The notes under the pieces: generated by a model | Databases searched by the model: none | What the model was told of the DNA's origin: nothing | What the model saw: the letters and a program-made list of their open reading frames with translations, nothing else | In this document: positions 8,491 through 17,698 of the stretch, piece by piece | How positions within the stretch are numbered: position 1 is the first letter of the stretch | How the letters are laid out: each line of letters opens with the position of its first letter | Program-made: the position numbers and the translations under genes | DNA from: Gilliamella sp. Pra-s52 | GTDB lineage: Bacteria > Pseudomonadota > Gammaproteobacteria > Enterobacterales > Orbaceae | Direction: 5' to 3' | Length of the DNA: 64,000 nt | NCBI RefSeq assembly: GCF_009795805.1 | Contig: NZ_WTEY01000002.1 | Span: 264,738 to 328,737 of the forward strand

Positions 8491-9525
8491 ATGTACGATT
8501 TGGTTGATTATACAGTTATTGATATTTCTCAATCAAAACAAGATTATCAAGGTGTTGAGCAGTTATTATCGCGAGCCGATCTTAAGCTAGATTCTCAAGT
8601 TACTATTTTTGTTGTGGCAAAATTTAACACTACAATTATTGCTTGTGCAGGTATTGATCGGGATATTATTAAATGTGTTGCTGTTGATCCTGATTATCGT
8701 GGTAATCAACTAAATCTGACGTTAATGGATCACACCATAAAATATGCTAACGAGAATGGTTATTTTCACCTTTTTTTATATACTAAACCTGAAAACATAG
8801 ATTTTTTTAAGGGATGTGGTTTTTATCCTATTGTTGAAATCACCGATCTGGCTGTTCTGATGGAAAACACCCCAGTCGGTATTAGGCAGTATTGTAAAAA
8901 ACTCAATACACAACAAAAAGAAGGGGAAAAAATCGGTAGTATTGTAATGAACGCTAACCCCTTCACAAAAGGTCATCAATATCTTATACAGTACGCAGCT
9001 AGCCAGTGTGACTGGTTGCACGTTTTTGTTGTTAATGAAAATGCGTCGCTATTTTCGTTTGAGACTCGTTTACAATTAGTCAAAGATGGATCTAAACACA
9101 TAAAAAATGTTACAGTACACGCAAGCTCGCCTTATATTATTTCAAGAGCAACGTTTCCTACTTATTTTCTAAAAGATAAGGCAAAAATAGATCGAGCTTA
9201 TATGGGCATCGATCTGCTTATATTCCGAAACTATATCGCGCCAGCACTGAATATCACCTATCGCTTTGTTGGAACTGAACCATATGATGAAGTCACTAAA
9301 GCTTATAACGAAGCAATGTCTTATTGGCTTGAAGATAAAGCTATCAGTGTACAATCAGCGATTACTGTTGTTGAGGTTCCACGAATAACCGAAGGGGATA
9401 CTATTGTATCAGCCTCATTAGTGAGGAAATTATTAGCATCTGAGCAATATGAACAGGTAAAAAAGCTAGTTCCACCAACAACGTGGAATTACCTTTCAGC
9501 TAATTTAGATAAATTTAAAATTTAA
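8491..9525 (+). CDS. citC: [Citrate (pro-3S)-lyase] ligase
   Basis: CitC acetylates the prosthetic group of CitD using ATP and acetate, which activates citrate lyase. The 344-residue protein has an N-terminal GNAT-like acyltransferase domain (VDPDYRGNQLN near 72) and a C-terminal nucleotidyltransferase domain with MNANPFTKGHQYLIQ, whose TKGH is the HxGH-type motif, and VSASLVRKLL near 315 matching the ISxSxVR motif. Length agrees with the family. Four bases separate it from the FAH-family gene and 21 bases from citD. Confidence 0.93.
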   Translation: MYDLVDYTVIDISQSKQDYQGVEQLLSRADLKLDSQVTIFVVAKFNTTIIACAGIDRDIIKCVAVDPDYRGNQLNLTLMDHTIKYANENGYFHLFLYTKPENIDFFKGCGFYPIVEITDLAVLMENTPVGIRQYCKKLNTQQKEGEKIGSIVMNANPFTKGHQYLIQYAASQCDWLHVFVVNENASLFSFETRLQLVKDGSKHIKNVTVHASSPYIISRATFPTYFLKDKAKIDRAYMGIDLLIFRNYIAPALNITYRFVGTEPYDEVTKAYNEAMSYWLEDKAISVQSAITVVEVPRITEGDTIVSASLVRKLLASEQYEQVKKLVPPTTWNYLSANLDKFKI

Positions 9526-9546
9526 TACATTTTAAAAGGTAAAAAA

Positions 9547-9837
9547 ATGAAAATACAAAAAGAAGCCATGGCAGGGACTCTCGAATCAAGTGATTTGTTA
9601 GTCAAAGTCATGCCTAATACCGGGATTGAAATTGTTATTAATAGCGATGTTAATAAGCAATTTGGTGATCAAATTCGCGCTGTGGTTGAGCAAACATTAC
9701 AAGATCTGAACGTAACAGATGGCTTAATTATTATTGATGATAAAGGCGCACTTGATTGTGCTATCAAAGCAAGAATTCAATGTGCAGTATTACGTGGCGC
9801 AGAAGAAGAAAACTTAGATTGGAGTAAATTACTATGA
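9547..9837 (+). CDS. citD: Citrate lyase acyl carrier protein (gamma subunit)
   Basis: This 96-residue carrier bears the triphosphoribosyl-dephospho-CoA arm. The attachment serine is in AGTLESSDL near residue 14-15, as in other CitD proteins. [15 protein letters not shown] and [14 protein letters not shown] complete the family pattern. The ribosome binding site is AAAAGGT. The stop codon overlaps the citE start by four bases (ATGA), which indicates translational coupling and a fixed subunit ratio. Confidence 0.95.
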   Translation: MKIQKEAMAGTLESSDLLVKVMPNTGIEIVINSDVNKQFGDQIRAVVEQTLQDLNVTDGLIIIDDKGALDCAIKARIQCAVLRGAEEENLDWSKLL

Positions 9838-10721
9838 AAAAATTACGTCGAAGTATGCTATTTCTTCCAGGCGCAAATGCGGCAATGCTATCAACCTCTT
9901 TTGTTTATAAACCCGATTCAATTATGTTTGACCTTGAAGATGCGGTTTCAATTAAAGAAAAGGATTCAGCTCGTTTATTAGTAGCACAAACGTTACGTCT
10001 TCCTGTTTATAAAGAGCATGGAATTGAAACAGTGGTACGAATCAATGCACTTAATACTCCATTTGGTTTAAAAGACCTTGAAGCCGTAGTAAGAGCTGGT
10101 GTTGATGTTATACGTTTACCAATGACCAACTGTGCTGAAGATATTCACGAACTAGAAGCACATGTAGAACGAATTGAAAAAGAGTGTGGACGTGAAGTAG
10201 GCAGCACTAAACTGATGGCCGCTGTTGAATCTGCTCAAGGCGTTGTGAATGCGGTTTCTATCGCTAAATCTTCACCTCGTTTAATTGGTATTGCTCTAGC
10301 TGCATTTGACTATCTTGTCGATATGCAAACTGAACGTGGCGATGGTACTGAGTTATTTTATGCTCGCTGTGCTGTTTTACATGCCGCGCGAGTGGCTGGC
10401 ATTGATGCTTTTGATGTGGTGTATTCAAATGTTAATGACGATGAAGGCTTCTTAAAAGAAGTCAGCCTAATCAAGAAACTTGGATATAACGGTAAATCAC
10501 TTATTAATCCAAGACAAATTGAACTGTTACACAATGCTTATGCACCAACCGCTGCTGAAGTTGAAAACGCCCAAAAAGTGGTTGAAGCTGCTGAAGAAGG
10601 TGAAAGAAAAGGCCTTGGTGTTATTTCTCTAAATGGCAAAATGATTGATGCACCGATTATTGCTCGTGCTAGAAAAGTGATTGAGTTAGCAAAATATTCC
10701 GGTGTACGTAAAGAAATTTGA
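9834..10721 (+). CDS. citE: Citrate lyase beta subunit (citryl-ACP lyase)
   Basis: CitE cleaves citryl-ACP to oxaloacetate and acetyl-ACP. The 295-residue TIM-barrel protein shows [12 protein letters not shown] at the start, [16 protein letters not shown] near 43 with the metal-binding acidic residues, [12 protein letters not shown] near 67, [15 protein letters not shown] near 125, and [14 protein letters not shown] near 222. It is coupled to citD by a 4-base overlap, and citF starts 10 bases after its stop. Confidence 0.95.
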   Translation: MKKLRRSMLFLPGANAAMLSTSFVYKPDSIMFDLEDAVSIKEKDSARLLVAQTLRLPVYKEHGIETVVRINALNTPFGLKDLEAVVRAGVDVIRLPMTNCAEDIHELEAHVERIEKECGREVGSTKLMAAVESAQGVVNAVSIAKSSPRLIGIALAAFDYLVDMQTERGDGTELFYARCAVLHAARVAGIDAFDVVYSNVNDDEGFLKEVSLIKKLGYNGKSLINPRQIELLHNAYAPTAAEVENAQKVVEAAEEGERKGLGVISLNGKMIDAPIIARARKVIELAKYSGVRKEI

Positions 10722-10731
10722 TAGGATTAAA

Positions 10732-12261
10732 ATGATGACTTCTATAAATAAAAAAATTGATGATTTGCTTAAACAGCATCCAGATCTCAAGAATATCACG
10801 CCATTTATTGACGCTAACGCTACGACTCCTTATTTAAAAGATGAGTCTAAATATACGCGTAAATTGTGTGACTCTATTGAACAAGCGATTCATAAATGTG
10901 AATTGCGTGATGGTATGACAATTTCTTTCCATCATGCATTTCGTGAAGGCGATAAAGTTATCAATAAAGTCGTTGAAACAATTAGCAAATTAGGCATTAA
11001 AAACTTAACATTAGCATCAAGCTCACTATTAAGTTGTAATTCAGCACTTATCCCTCATATCGAATCGGGTGTAATTACAAAAATCTATACATCGGGTTTA
11101 CGTGGTAAATTAGCTGATGCCATTTCACATGGTTTGATGGATAACCCTGTTCATATCCATTCTCACGGCGGACGTGTAAAATTGATTCAAAGTGGCGAAA
11201 TTAATATTGATATTGCATTTTTGGCGGTTTCAACTGCTGATGAACAAGGTAATGCTAATGGTGTATCTGGTAAATCACAATGTGGTGCATTAGGTTATGC
11301 TATGGTTGATGCTCAATTTGCTAAGAAAGTCGTATTACTTACTGAAGATATTGTTGGTTACCCAAATCATCCAGCAAGTATTCGCCAAGATCAAGTTGAC
11401 TATATTGTTAAAGTTGATGAGGTTGGTGATCCAACTAAGATCAGCGTTGGTGCTGCACGTATCACTAGTAACCCTCGTGAACTGATGATTGCGCGTTATG
11501 CAGCAGATGTTATTGAATATTCAGGCTATTTTAAAGATGGTTTTTCTATTCAAACTGGTTCTGGTGCGTCTTCAACCGCAGCAACACGTTTCCTAGAAAA
11601 TCGTATGCGTGCTAAAAATATCACCGCATCATTTGCTTTAGGTGGTATTACGGCTAGTATTGTTGATCTTCATGAAAAAGGTTTAGTAAAACGTTTACTT
11701 GATACTCAAAGCTTTGATGGTACAGCTGGACAATCTTTAGGTCGAAATAAAGATCATATTGAAGTTTCAACTAATGTCTATGCAAATCCAGCCTCTAAAG
11801 GTGCTAGTGTCGATGAGTTAGATATTGTGATCCTTAGTGCGTTAGAAATTGACCTTGATTATAACGTTAACGTGTTAACCGGTTCTGACGGTGTTATGCG
11901 TGGCGCATCAGGTGGTCACTGTGATACAGCTGCTGGTGCAAATTTAACTATTATTGTTGCGCCACTCATTCGTAGCCGAATCCCTACTGTAATTAAGAAA
12001 GTTACAACGGTTGTGACACCGGGTGAAAGTGTCGATGTTCTTGTTACTGACCATGGTATAGCGGTTAACCCTGCTCGTCCTGAAATTGCAGAACGATTAA
12101 AAGCGGCTAATTTACCAGTCATGAGTATTGAAGAGCTATATCAACGTGCTGTTTCGTTAACGGGTGAACCAAAACCAATTGAATTTAATGATAAAATCGT
12201 TGGTGTTGTTCATTTCCGTGATGGTTCAATCATTGATGTGGTTCGTCAAGTTAAGGACTAA
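10732..12261 (+). CDS. citF: Citrate lyase alpha subunit (citrate:acetyl-ACP transferase)
   Basis: CitF swaps the acetyl group on CitD for citrate to form citryl-ACP. The sequence aligns along its length with E. coli CitF: DGMTISFHHAFREGD, LTLASSSLLSCNSALIPHIE, YTSGLRGKLADAIS, HSHGGRVKLIQSGE, VNVLTGSDGVMRGASGGHCD and LVTDHGIAVNPARPE. ATG 10732, behind an ATAGGATT stretch, gives 509 residues, close to the E. coli length; a start at 10702 would overlap citE and add residues with no match. A strong hairpin follows ten bases after the stop, before citX. Confidence 0.95.
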   Translation: MMTSINKKIDDLLKQHPDLKNITPFIDANATTPYLKDESKYTRKLCDSIEQAIHKCELRDGMTISFHHAFREGDKVINKVVETISKLGIKNLTLASSSLLSCNSALIPHIESGVITKIYTSGLRGKLADAISHGLMDNPVHIHSHGGRVKLIQSGEINIDIAFLAVSTADEQGNANGVSGKSQCGALGYAMVDAQFAKKVVLLTEDIVGYPNHPASIRQDQVDYIVKVDEVGDPTKISVGAARITSNPRELMIARYAADVIEYSGYFKDGFSIQTGSGASSTAATRFLENRMRAKNITASFALGGITASIVDLHEKGLVKRLLDTQSFDGTAGQSLGRNKDHIEVSTNVYANPASKGASVDELDIVILSALEIDLDYNVNVLTGSDGVMRGASGGHCDTAAGANLTIIVAPLIRSRIPTVIKKVTTVVTPGESVDVLVTDHGIAVNPARPEIAERLKAANLPVMSIEELYQRAVSLTGEPKPIEFNDKIVGVVHFRDGSIIDVVRQVKD

Positions 12262-12270
12262 TTAACCACA

Positions 12271-12310
12271 AAGTAGCATGACATTAGCTGATGCCATGCT
12301 ACTTATCTTT
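12271..12310 (+). terminator. Hairpin between citF and citX
   Basis: AAGTAGCATG (12271-12280) and CATGCTACTT (12295-12304) are a perfect 10-bp inverted repeat around a 14-base loop, followed by ATCTTTTT. It looks like a factor-independent terminator, yet citX lies only 12 bases further on, so it may set a lower citX level or protect the citF mRNA end. Confidence 0.7.
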
Positions 12311-12316
12311 TTCATT

Positions 12317-12874
12317 ATGAATGATATATTAATTAAATTTGATGATGGCACCCCCATCACACTTGAACAGATGTTATTGGCTAAAGAAAAACGTGTACAA
12401 AGCCAACAAGAAGCAATAAAACGTTATCATTATCCACTTATTTCGTTAAGTTTAGTTATCCCCGGACCAATAAAAAATAGTAGTGGCGCGAATCGATTAT
12501 TTAAAGAGGCCATTGCCACTATACACAGTACCCTATCAAAAAATGATATTTCATTAATACATGAAACCCATTTTCATCACATTACTGGCTGTGAAGCCAT
12601 TATTGTCGCAAAATGCTCAGCCGATATACTAAAGCAATGCTGTATTAATATCGAAGATAATCATCCTTTAGGTCGCCTATGGGATATTGATGTTATTGAC
12701 CCAATAACCCAACAAAGTATTTCTCGCGCTAAATTTGATCACCACTCAAGGCAATGTTTAGTCTGCCAAGAAATGGCCAAAGTATGTAGTCGAAGCAGAA
12801 AACACACTATTGATGAGGTCTTTTCTGCCATTAAAAAAATAACAAACGACTATTTTAGCTTGCCAATGTATTAA
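12317..12874 (+). CDS. citX: Apo-citrate lyase phosphoribosyl-dephospho-CoA transferase
   Basis: CitX attaches the CitG product to the CitD serine. It has the CitX pattern: TLEQMLLAKEKRVQSQQE near the N-terminus, LISLSLVIPGPIKNS, HPLGRLWDIDVID, and the Cys-containing CLVCQEMAKVCSRSRKH near the C-terminus. I choose ATG 12317 (185 residues). An upstream ATG at 12278 lies inside the citF-citX hairpin and would add 13 residues that do not fit the family start. No clear Shine-Dalgarno precedes 12317, which fits weak expression. It is the last gene of the cit run and converges on metB. Confidence 0.88.
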   Translation: MNDILIKFDDGTPITLEQMLLAKEKRVQSQQEAIKRYHYPLISLSLVIPGPIKNSSGANRLFKEAIATIHSTLSKNDISLIHETHFHHITGCEAIIVAKCSADILKQCCINIEDNHPLGRLWDIDVIDPITQQSISRAKFDHHSRQCLVCQEMAKVCSRSRKHTIDEVFSAIKKITNDYFSLPMY

Positions 12875-12892
12875 GGAATATAAAAACCAATA

Positions 12893-12924
12893 GGATTAAC
12901 GAAATAAATCTATTTCATTAATCC
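12893..12924. terminator. Bidirectional terminator between citX and metB
   Basis: A 14-bp stem with one mismatch (GGATTAACGAAATA with TATTTCATTAATCC) around AATC sits between the convergent stops of citX and metB. Flanking T runs are short. Confidence 0.5.
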
Positions 12925-12957
12925 AAATAGCTAAATATAGATGCGCAAAAATAGACA

Positions 12958-14124
12958 CTACACTTTTGCCAATGCTTGTTCTAAATCAGCAAGTAAATCG
13001 GCAATATCTTCCAAGCCGACAGAAATACGCAATAACTGATCTGAAATCCCTGCTGTTTTTCGAGCCTCAGCACTAATGCCTGAGTGAGTCATCGTTGCAG
13101 GATGGCATACAAGGCTTTCAACACCGCCAAGTGATTGAGCTAAGGTGAAAATTTTAAGCGACTCTAAAAACGTTGGCATGGTATCAGCATCACCTACTAA
13201 TTCAAAACTAAGTAATGAGCCAAAGCCTTTTTGCTGTTTTTGGGCGATATCGTGCCCAAGGTTTGACGGTAAAGATGGATGATAGACTTTAGCTATTTTT
13301 GGATGATTAGCTAAGTATTGAACAACTTTTTGTGCATTGTCCTGCTGTAGTTTTACTCGCGCTGAAAGTGTTCTTAATCCACGCAACAGAAGATAGCTAT
13401 CAAATGATGACGTCATCGTACCAATATTATTAGCCCACCATAAAACATCTGTAGCTAGTTGCTGATCTTTAAAGACTAAAATTCCCGCTAATAAATCTGA
13501 ATGTCCGTTTAAAAATTTAGTACAAGAATGGCTAACAATATCGGCACCAAGTTCTAGCGGTTTTTGTAATATCGGGGTCATAAAGGTGTTATCAACTAAA
13601 ACTAATGCCCCAACTTGATGAGCTTGCTCTGCAATTTTTTGAATATCAACAACACGTAATAAAGGATTACTTGGTGTTTCAATTAATACTAATTTTGGGC
13701 GTAAACTAAGCGCTTCTTTTAATGCAACAGGATCGGATTGATCAACAAATTTGGCTTTAAAATAACCACGTTGACTTAAGCTATTAAAAAGGCGATAGCT
13801 ACCTCCATAGCAATCATGTGGTGCAACAACTAAATCATTAGGAGCTAATAATGCAACACTGATCAAATGAATTGCCGACATACCACAATTAGTTAAAATG
13901 GCATCAATGCCTCCTTCTAATTTAGCAATCGTTTGCTCTACCAAGCGACGGCTAGGATTGGCTTTTCGACCGTAGTCAAACTCTCTTGGTTTTGCAAAAG
14001 CCTCATAGCGATAACAAGTAGATGGTGTGATAACTGGAACAACACTGCCATATTGATCGTCGGTATTTAATCCACCGCGAACAGCAATCGTCCCTTGACT
14101 TAAGTTTTCAGTTTGAATAGTCAT
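12958..14124 (-). CDS. metB: Cystathionine gamma-synthase
   Basis: MetB condenses O-succinyl-homoserine with cysteine to cystathionine in methionine synthesis. The protein aligns closely with E. coli MetB: TIAVRGGLNTDDQYG, LTNCGMSAIHLISVA, APHDCYGGSYRLFNSL, LVDNTFMTPILQ, and SHSCTKFLNGHSD containing the PLP-binding lysine, then SLGGVESLVCHPATMTH. ATG 14124, eight bases after GAGGG, is preferred over the upstream ATG 14142 and gives 388 residues. It is divergent from metJ, with met boxes between, so it should be repressed by MetJ with S-adenosylmethionine. No metL follows it as in E. coli. Confidence 0.93.
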   Translation of the reverse strand: MTIQTENLSQGTIAVRGGLNTDDQYGSVVPVITPSTCYRYEAFAKPREFDYGRKANPSRRLVEQTIAKLEGGIDAILTNCGMSAIHLISVALLAPNDLVVAPHDCYGGSYRLFNSLSQRGYFKAKFVDQSDPVALKEALSLRPKLVLIETPSNPLLRVVDIQKIAEQAHQVGALVLVDNTFMTPILQKPLELGADIVSHSCTKFLNGHSDLLAGILVFKDQQLATDVLWWANNIGTMTSSFDSYLLLRGLRTLSARVKLQQDNAQKVVQYLANHPKIAKVYHPSLPSNLGHDIAQKQQKGFGSLLSFELVGDADTMPTFLESLKIFTLAQSLGGVESLVCHPATMTHSGISAEARKTAGISDQLLRISVGLEDIADLLADLEQALAKV

Positions 14125-14191
14125 GATAATGCCCTCAAACAATATTTTATTTAATATAAGATTAGTCTTGTAAGCATAACATATAAAAAAA

Positions 14192-14231
14192 AGACGTCAA
14201 CATGTCTAGACGTCTAACTGTCTTGATGTGT
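14192..14231. promoter_or_regulatory. MetJ operator: tandem met boxes
   Basis: Contiguous 8-mers AGACGTCA, ACATGTCT, AGACGTCT, AACTGTCT and TGATGTGT fit the met box AGACGTCT with 8, 7 or fewer matches; the third is perfect. Five tandem boxes in the metB-metJ gap allow cooperative MetJ binding on both promoters. Confidence 0.9.
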
Positions 14232-14301
14232 AGATTGCAGTAATATGAAAAAAAAGATAAAATTAACCACATTATTTGTGATGTAATTTTGGTGAACAAT
14301 A

Positions 14302-14616
14302 ATGGAATGGAACGGCGAATACATAAGCCCTTATGCAGAGCATGGTAAAAAAAGTGAGCAAGTAAAAAAAATCACAGTATCAATTCCACTTAAAGTATTA
14401 AAAATACTAACTGATGAGCGTACTCGCAGACAAGTGAATAATTTGCGTCATGCCACAAATAGTGAATTATTGTGCGAAGCTTTTCTTCATGCTTACACAG
14501 GTCAACCTTTACCATGTGATGAAGATTTGCAAAAAGACCGAGAAGATGGTATCCCAATAAAAACACAAAAAATGATGCGAAAATTAGGCATCGATCCAGA
14601 TTTAATTGATGAGTAA
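14302..14616 (+). CDS. metJ: Methionine repressor MetJ
   Basis: MetJ is a ribbon-helix-helix repressor that uses S-adenosylmethionine as corepressor. The 104 residues are nearly identical to E. coli MetJ over the DNA-binding strand and helices ([40 protein letters not shown]). The C-terminal third diverges. The start fits the family (E. coli [20 protein letters not shown], here [19 protein letters not shown]). A bidirectional terminator separates it from convergent rpmE. Confidence 0.97.
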   Translation: MEWNGEYISPYAEHGKKSEQVKKITVSIPLKVLKILTDERTRRQVNNLRHATNSELLCEAFLHAYTGQPLPCDEDLQKDREDGIPIKTQKMMRKLGIDPDLIDE

Positions 14617-14647
14617 AAAATTATTTTTCAATATTAATTTTTCTTAA

Positions 14648-14683
14648 ATAATAAAAAGGCGCACTAAGCGCCTTTTTATTATT
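14648..14683. terminator. Bidirectional terminator between metJ and rpmE
   Basis: AATAAAAAGGCGC and GCGCCTTTTTATT flank an ACTAA loop, with A and T runs on both sides. It is a strong factor-independent terminator for both convergent genes. Confidence 0.9.
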
Positions 14684-14696
14684 GCTTATCGCAATA

Positions 14697-14912
14697 TTAT
14701 TTTTTACCACCAACCATAGCAAAACGTTGTTTAAATTTATCTACACGTCCGCCAGTTGCAACATCACGTTGTTTACCTGTATAAAACGGATGGCATTCAC
14801 CACATACGTCAAGATGAATATCATGGCCAATAGTTGAATGCGTTTTAATTACGTTACCGCAAGAGCAAGTTGCATTAATTGCAGTATATTCTGGATGGAT
14901 ACCTTCTTTCAT
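14697..14912 (-). CDS. rpmE: 50S ribosomal protein L31, zinc-binding form
   Basis: This 71-residue ribosomal protein bridges the subunits at the central protuberance. Cysteines in CSCG near 16-18 and CGEC near 37-40 mark the zinc-binding (C+) type, as opposed to the zinc-free paralogue used under zinc limitation. HPFYTGKQ and [10 protein letters not shown] complete the family pattern. The mRNA leader is about 90 bases from the promoter at 15010-15038. Confidence 0.97.
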   Translation of the reverse strand: MKEGIHPEYTAINATCSCGNVIKTHSTIGHDIHLDVCGECHPFYTGKQRDVATGGRVDKFKQRFAMVGGKK

Positions 14913-15009
14913 AATAAACCTCTAAAGTTTGTTCGTATCGCTATATAAACGGCTATAAAAGCAAAATCTATACACCATACGAGTGTTAAAAAACATGATA
15001 AGGTTGCGA

Positions 15010-15038
15010 ATTATATGCCTTAAAGCTTAAATAATCAA
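15010..15038 (-). promoter_or_regulatory. Sigma-70 promoter of rpmE
   Basis: On the minus strand, TTGATT (15038-15033) and TATAAT (15015-15010) are separated by 17 bases, an almost ideal sigma-70 promoter. Confidence 0.7.
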
Positions 15039-15053
15039 GCGACAAAAAACTAA

Positions 15054-16106
15054 TTAAACAGGTAACAACCCTATTGTTACTTGTAACTCAACCTTTTCAC
15101 CATTTCGCAATACAATAATGGGGACAGTCGTACCCGGTTTCAACTCAGCAATTTGATCCATTGTTTCAACTATTGATTTAACAGGCTTATTATTTACCAT
15201 AATCAAGATATCATTAGTTTGTATGCCCGCCTGTAATGAAGGACCTTCAGTATTGGTAACTAAAATACCTAATACCACGGGTATATCACTTGGATTTTGA
15301 GTGGGCGCAAACTCTAAACCATCAATCCCAATATAACCACGAATAACTTTTCCATCCTGAATTAATTTATTCATAATTTTTACAGCCAAAGAAGTTGGAA
15401 TTGCAAATCCAATGCCTTCAGGAACATCATTACCTAAATTTTTTGCAAAAGTGAGTGTATTAATTCCCATCAATTCACCTTTAGTATTAACGAGTGCTCC
15501 ACCAGAATTACCATGATTTATTGATGCATCAGTTTGAATAAAATTTTGTCGTCGATAAGGACTTAACCCATCACGACCAGTAGCACTAATAATACCTTGT
15601 GTAATGGTTTGACCTATATTGTAAGGATTACCAATTGCTAAAACTACATCACCAATTTGGGGCTCACGATTTGGGTTTATGGATATAGTTGGAAGATTAG
15701 TTGCTTCAATTTTTAACACTGCAATATCCACTAACTTATCAGAACCAACAGGCAGCGCTTCAAAAATCCGCCCGTCTTGTAATGCAACAATAATTTGTTC
15801 TGCACCGTCAACAACATGATAATTAGTAACAATATAACCTTGCTCACTCATAATTACTCCTGAACCAAGCGGAGTTATTGCGCTAGCTTGTGATTCTTTA
15901 GATAAAGAATTAATTGAGCGACTATAAATATTAACCACTGCAGGAGCTGCTATTTTAACTGCACTAGAATAACTTAATGGGTTATCACTAAAAATTGAAC
16001 TTGGAAAATTTGATTGATTCCCTTTTTGCAAAGAAGGAAAAATAATCAATAAAACAATAGCTAAAACCGTACCAATTAATATTGGCCATAAAAATTTTTT
16101 AAGCAT
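15054..16106 (-). CDS. degS: Periplasmic stress-sensor protease DegS
   Basis: DegS is anchored in the inner membrane and cuts RseA when unfolded porins bind its PDZ domain, starting the sigma-E response. It has one N-terminal membrane segment (about 5-22), a trypsin-like domain with His in TNYHVVDGA, Asp in LVDIAVLKI and Ser in INHGNSGGALV, and one PDZ domain at about 245-345. One PDZ domain and a retained membrane anchor separate it from DegQ. ATG 16106 aligns with the E. coli start and gives 350 residues; an in-frame start at 16154 would add a polar extension. Neither start has a clear ribosome binding site. Confidence 0.92.
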   Translation of the reverse strand: MLKKFLWPILIGTVLAIVLLIIFPSLQKGNQSNFPSSIFSDNPLSYSSAVKIAAPAVVNIYSRSINSLSKESQASAITPLGSGVIMSEQGYIVTNYHVVDGAEQIIVALQDGRIFEALPVGSDKLVDIAVLKIEATNLPTISINPNREPQIGDVVLAIGNPYNIGQTITQGIISATGRDGLSPYRRQNFIQTDASINHGNSGGALVNTKGELMGINTLTFAKNLGNDVPEGIGFAIPTSLAVKIMNKLIQDGKVIRGYIGIDGLEFAPTQNPSDIPVVLGILVTNTEGPSLQAGIQTNDILIMVNNKPVKSIVETMDQIAELKPGTTVPIIVLRNGEKVELQVTIGLLPV

Positions 16107-16180
16107 TTGTGGGTTATTTGGGTAGTAATAAGATGATAGATGAAATTCTACCATATCTAATCAAAGCTTAATATGAGAGT

Positions 16181-16206
16181 TTTCGCCGATAAAGATATCG
16201 GCGAAA
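16181..16206. terminator. Hairpin between degQ and degS
   Basis: TTTCGCCGAT and ATCGGCGAAA form a perfect 10-bp stem with an AAAGAT loop 15 bases past the degQ stop. It has no clear T run, so it may only reduce read-through into degS. Confidence 0.5.
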
Positions 16207-16220
16207 TTGAGGCTTCATAA

Positions 16221-17594
16221 TTAGCGTAAAATAAGGTAAATTCGACTATTACCTCGTATAATATTCAAAGCAATAGCTGATGGTTTACTATCAATGATTT
16301 TACGCAACTCGGCAATATTATTCACTCTTTCTTTATTAACACCAGTAATAAGATCACCTTCTTGTAAACTTAAACGAGATGCAGGAGAGTTTTTAGCAAT
16401 GCTTTCAATTAACACACCTTTTTGTCCTTTTACTTCACCATTACTTAAATTTGCGCCATCAAGGGCTGCATGAAGAGATTTGGCTTCAGTAGACGACTCA
16501 TCGCTATTTTTTAATTTAACATTAACAGTTATCTCTTTTCCATCGCGAATTAATCCTAATTTTACTGTTCGTCCAGCACCTGTTGTTGCAATCTTAGCTC
16601 TTAATTCAGCAAAACTATCTACTGGTTTACCATCCATTGAAACAATAACATCCCCAGACTTAATTCCAGCCGCTTTTGCCGCAGAATCATCTAGAACTTC
16701 ACTGACAAATGCACCTTTTTGTATATCTAGATCAAATGCCTTTGCAATATCAGATGTTAACTCGTTACCTTTTATACCAAGCACACCGCGTTTAACCTCA
16801 CCATATTCAATAAGTTGAGAAGTTAAACTTTTCACCATATTACTCGGAATTGCAAAACCGATACCAACATTTCCTCCGCTAGGTGCAATAATTGCAGTAT
16901 TTACACCGACTAATTCACCATTCAAATTAACCAGTGCCCCACCGGAGTTACCCTGATTAATTGATGCATCAGTTTGGATAAAATTCTCAAAACCATTCAT
17001 ATTAAGACCAGTTCGAGCAAGTGCTGAAATAATTCCTGAAGTGACAGTTTGCCCAATGCCAAATGGATTTCCAATTGCAACCACATAATCACCAACACGT
17101 AGCTTATCTGAATCAGCAAGCTTAATTGCGGTTAATTTTTTTGCATCTTCGACTTTAAGTAAAGCAATATCACTTTGTGGATCTTTGCCAATAAGTTTTG
17201 CTTTGTATTCATGTCCGTCATTTAATGAAACCGTTATTTTATCAGCATTATCAATAACATGATTATTAGTAACAACATATCCTTTTTCAGCATCAATAAT
17301 TACACCTGATCCTAGCCCAGAAAAGGCTCTTGATTGACTATCAGGATAACCAAAAAATCGTCTAAATTCCTCTGGCATATCATTTTGCATTTGCGCAGTA
17401 CCCTCAACTTTAATACTGACAACTGAAGGTAATACTGTTTCAAGCATAGGAGCTAAACTTGGTTGCTGTGCGTTATTATCAGTTGGGATGGAAGGAAAAG
17501 AAGCATAAACATTCAGCACTGAAGACAGGCTTAGTCCCAAACCTAATGCCCAAATACTTAACAATTTTTTTTGTTTTCTTAATGAATCAATCAT
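16221..17594 (-). CDS. degQ: Periplasmic serine endoprotease DegQ (HtrA family)
   Basis: This 457-residue HtrA protease has a signal peptide at about 1-31 (positive start, hydrophobic core, cut near VYA-SFPS), a trypsin-like domain with His in VVTNNHVIDNA, Asp in QSDIALLKV and Ser in INQGNSGGALV, and two PDZ domains at about 270-350 and 375-455. Its length and the zapG-degQ-degS order match E. coli DegQ rather than the longer DegP. It degrades misfolded envelope proteins. GAGAG precedes ATG 17594. Confidence 0.9.
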   Translation of the reverse strand: MIDSLRKQKKLLSIWALGLGLSLSSVLNVYASFPSIPTDNNAQQPSLAPMLETVLPSVVSIKVEGTAQMQNDMPEEFRRFFGYPDSQSRAFSGLGSGVIIDAEKGYVVTNNHVIDNADKITVSLNDGHEYKAKLIGKDPQSDIALLKVEDAKKLTAIKLADSDKLRVGDYVVAIGNPFGIGQTVTSGIISALARTGLNMNGFENFIQTDASINQGNSGGALVNLNGELVGVNTAIIAPSGGNVGIGFAIPSNMVKSLTSQLIEYGEVKRGVLGIKGNELTSDIAKAFDLDIQKGAFVSEVLDDSAAKAAGIKSGDVIVSMDGKPVDSFAELRAKIATTGAGRTVKLGLIRDGKEITVNVKLKNSDESSTEAKSLHAALDGANLSNGEVKGQKGVLIESIAKNSPASRLSLQEGDLITGVNKERVNNIAELRKIIDSKPSAIALNIIRGNSRIYLILR

Positions 17595-17698
17595 TTTAAA
17601 ATCTCTCGCCTTTACAAAAAATTAATCTCTATAAAAATGCTTTGCCATGAAATAATGGTGAATAAATCGCTAATAATTAAGATTTATTTCCATCTGCT

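Noticed and set aside
12278..12316. Upstream in-frame start for citX
   Set aside because: The ATG at 12278 falls within the citF-citX hairpin and adds residues that do not fit CitX; ATG 12317 fits the family.
16107..16154. Longer DegS N-terminus
   Set aside because: The extension is polar and precedes the membrane anchor; alignment to E. coli DegS starts at ATG 16106.
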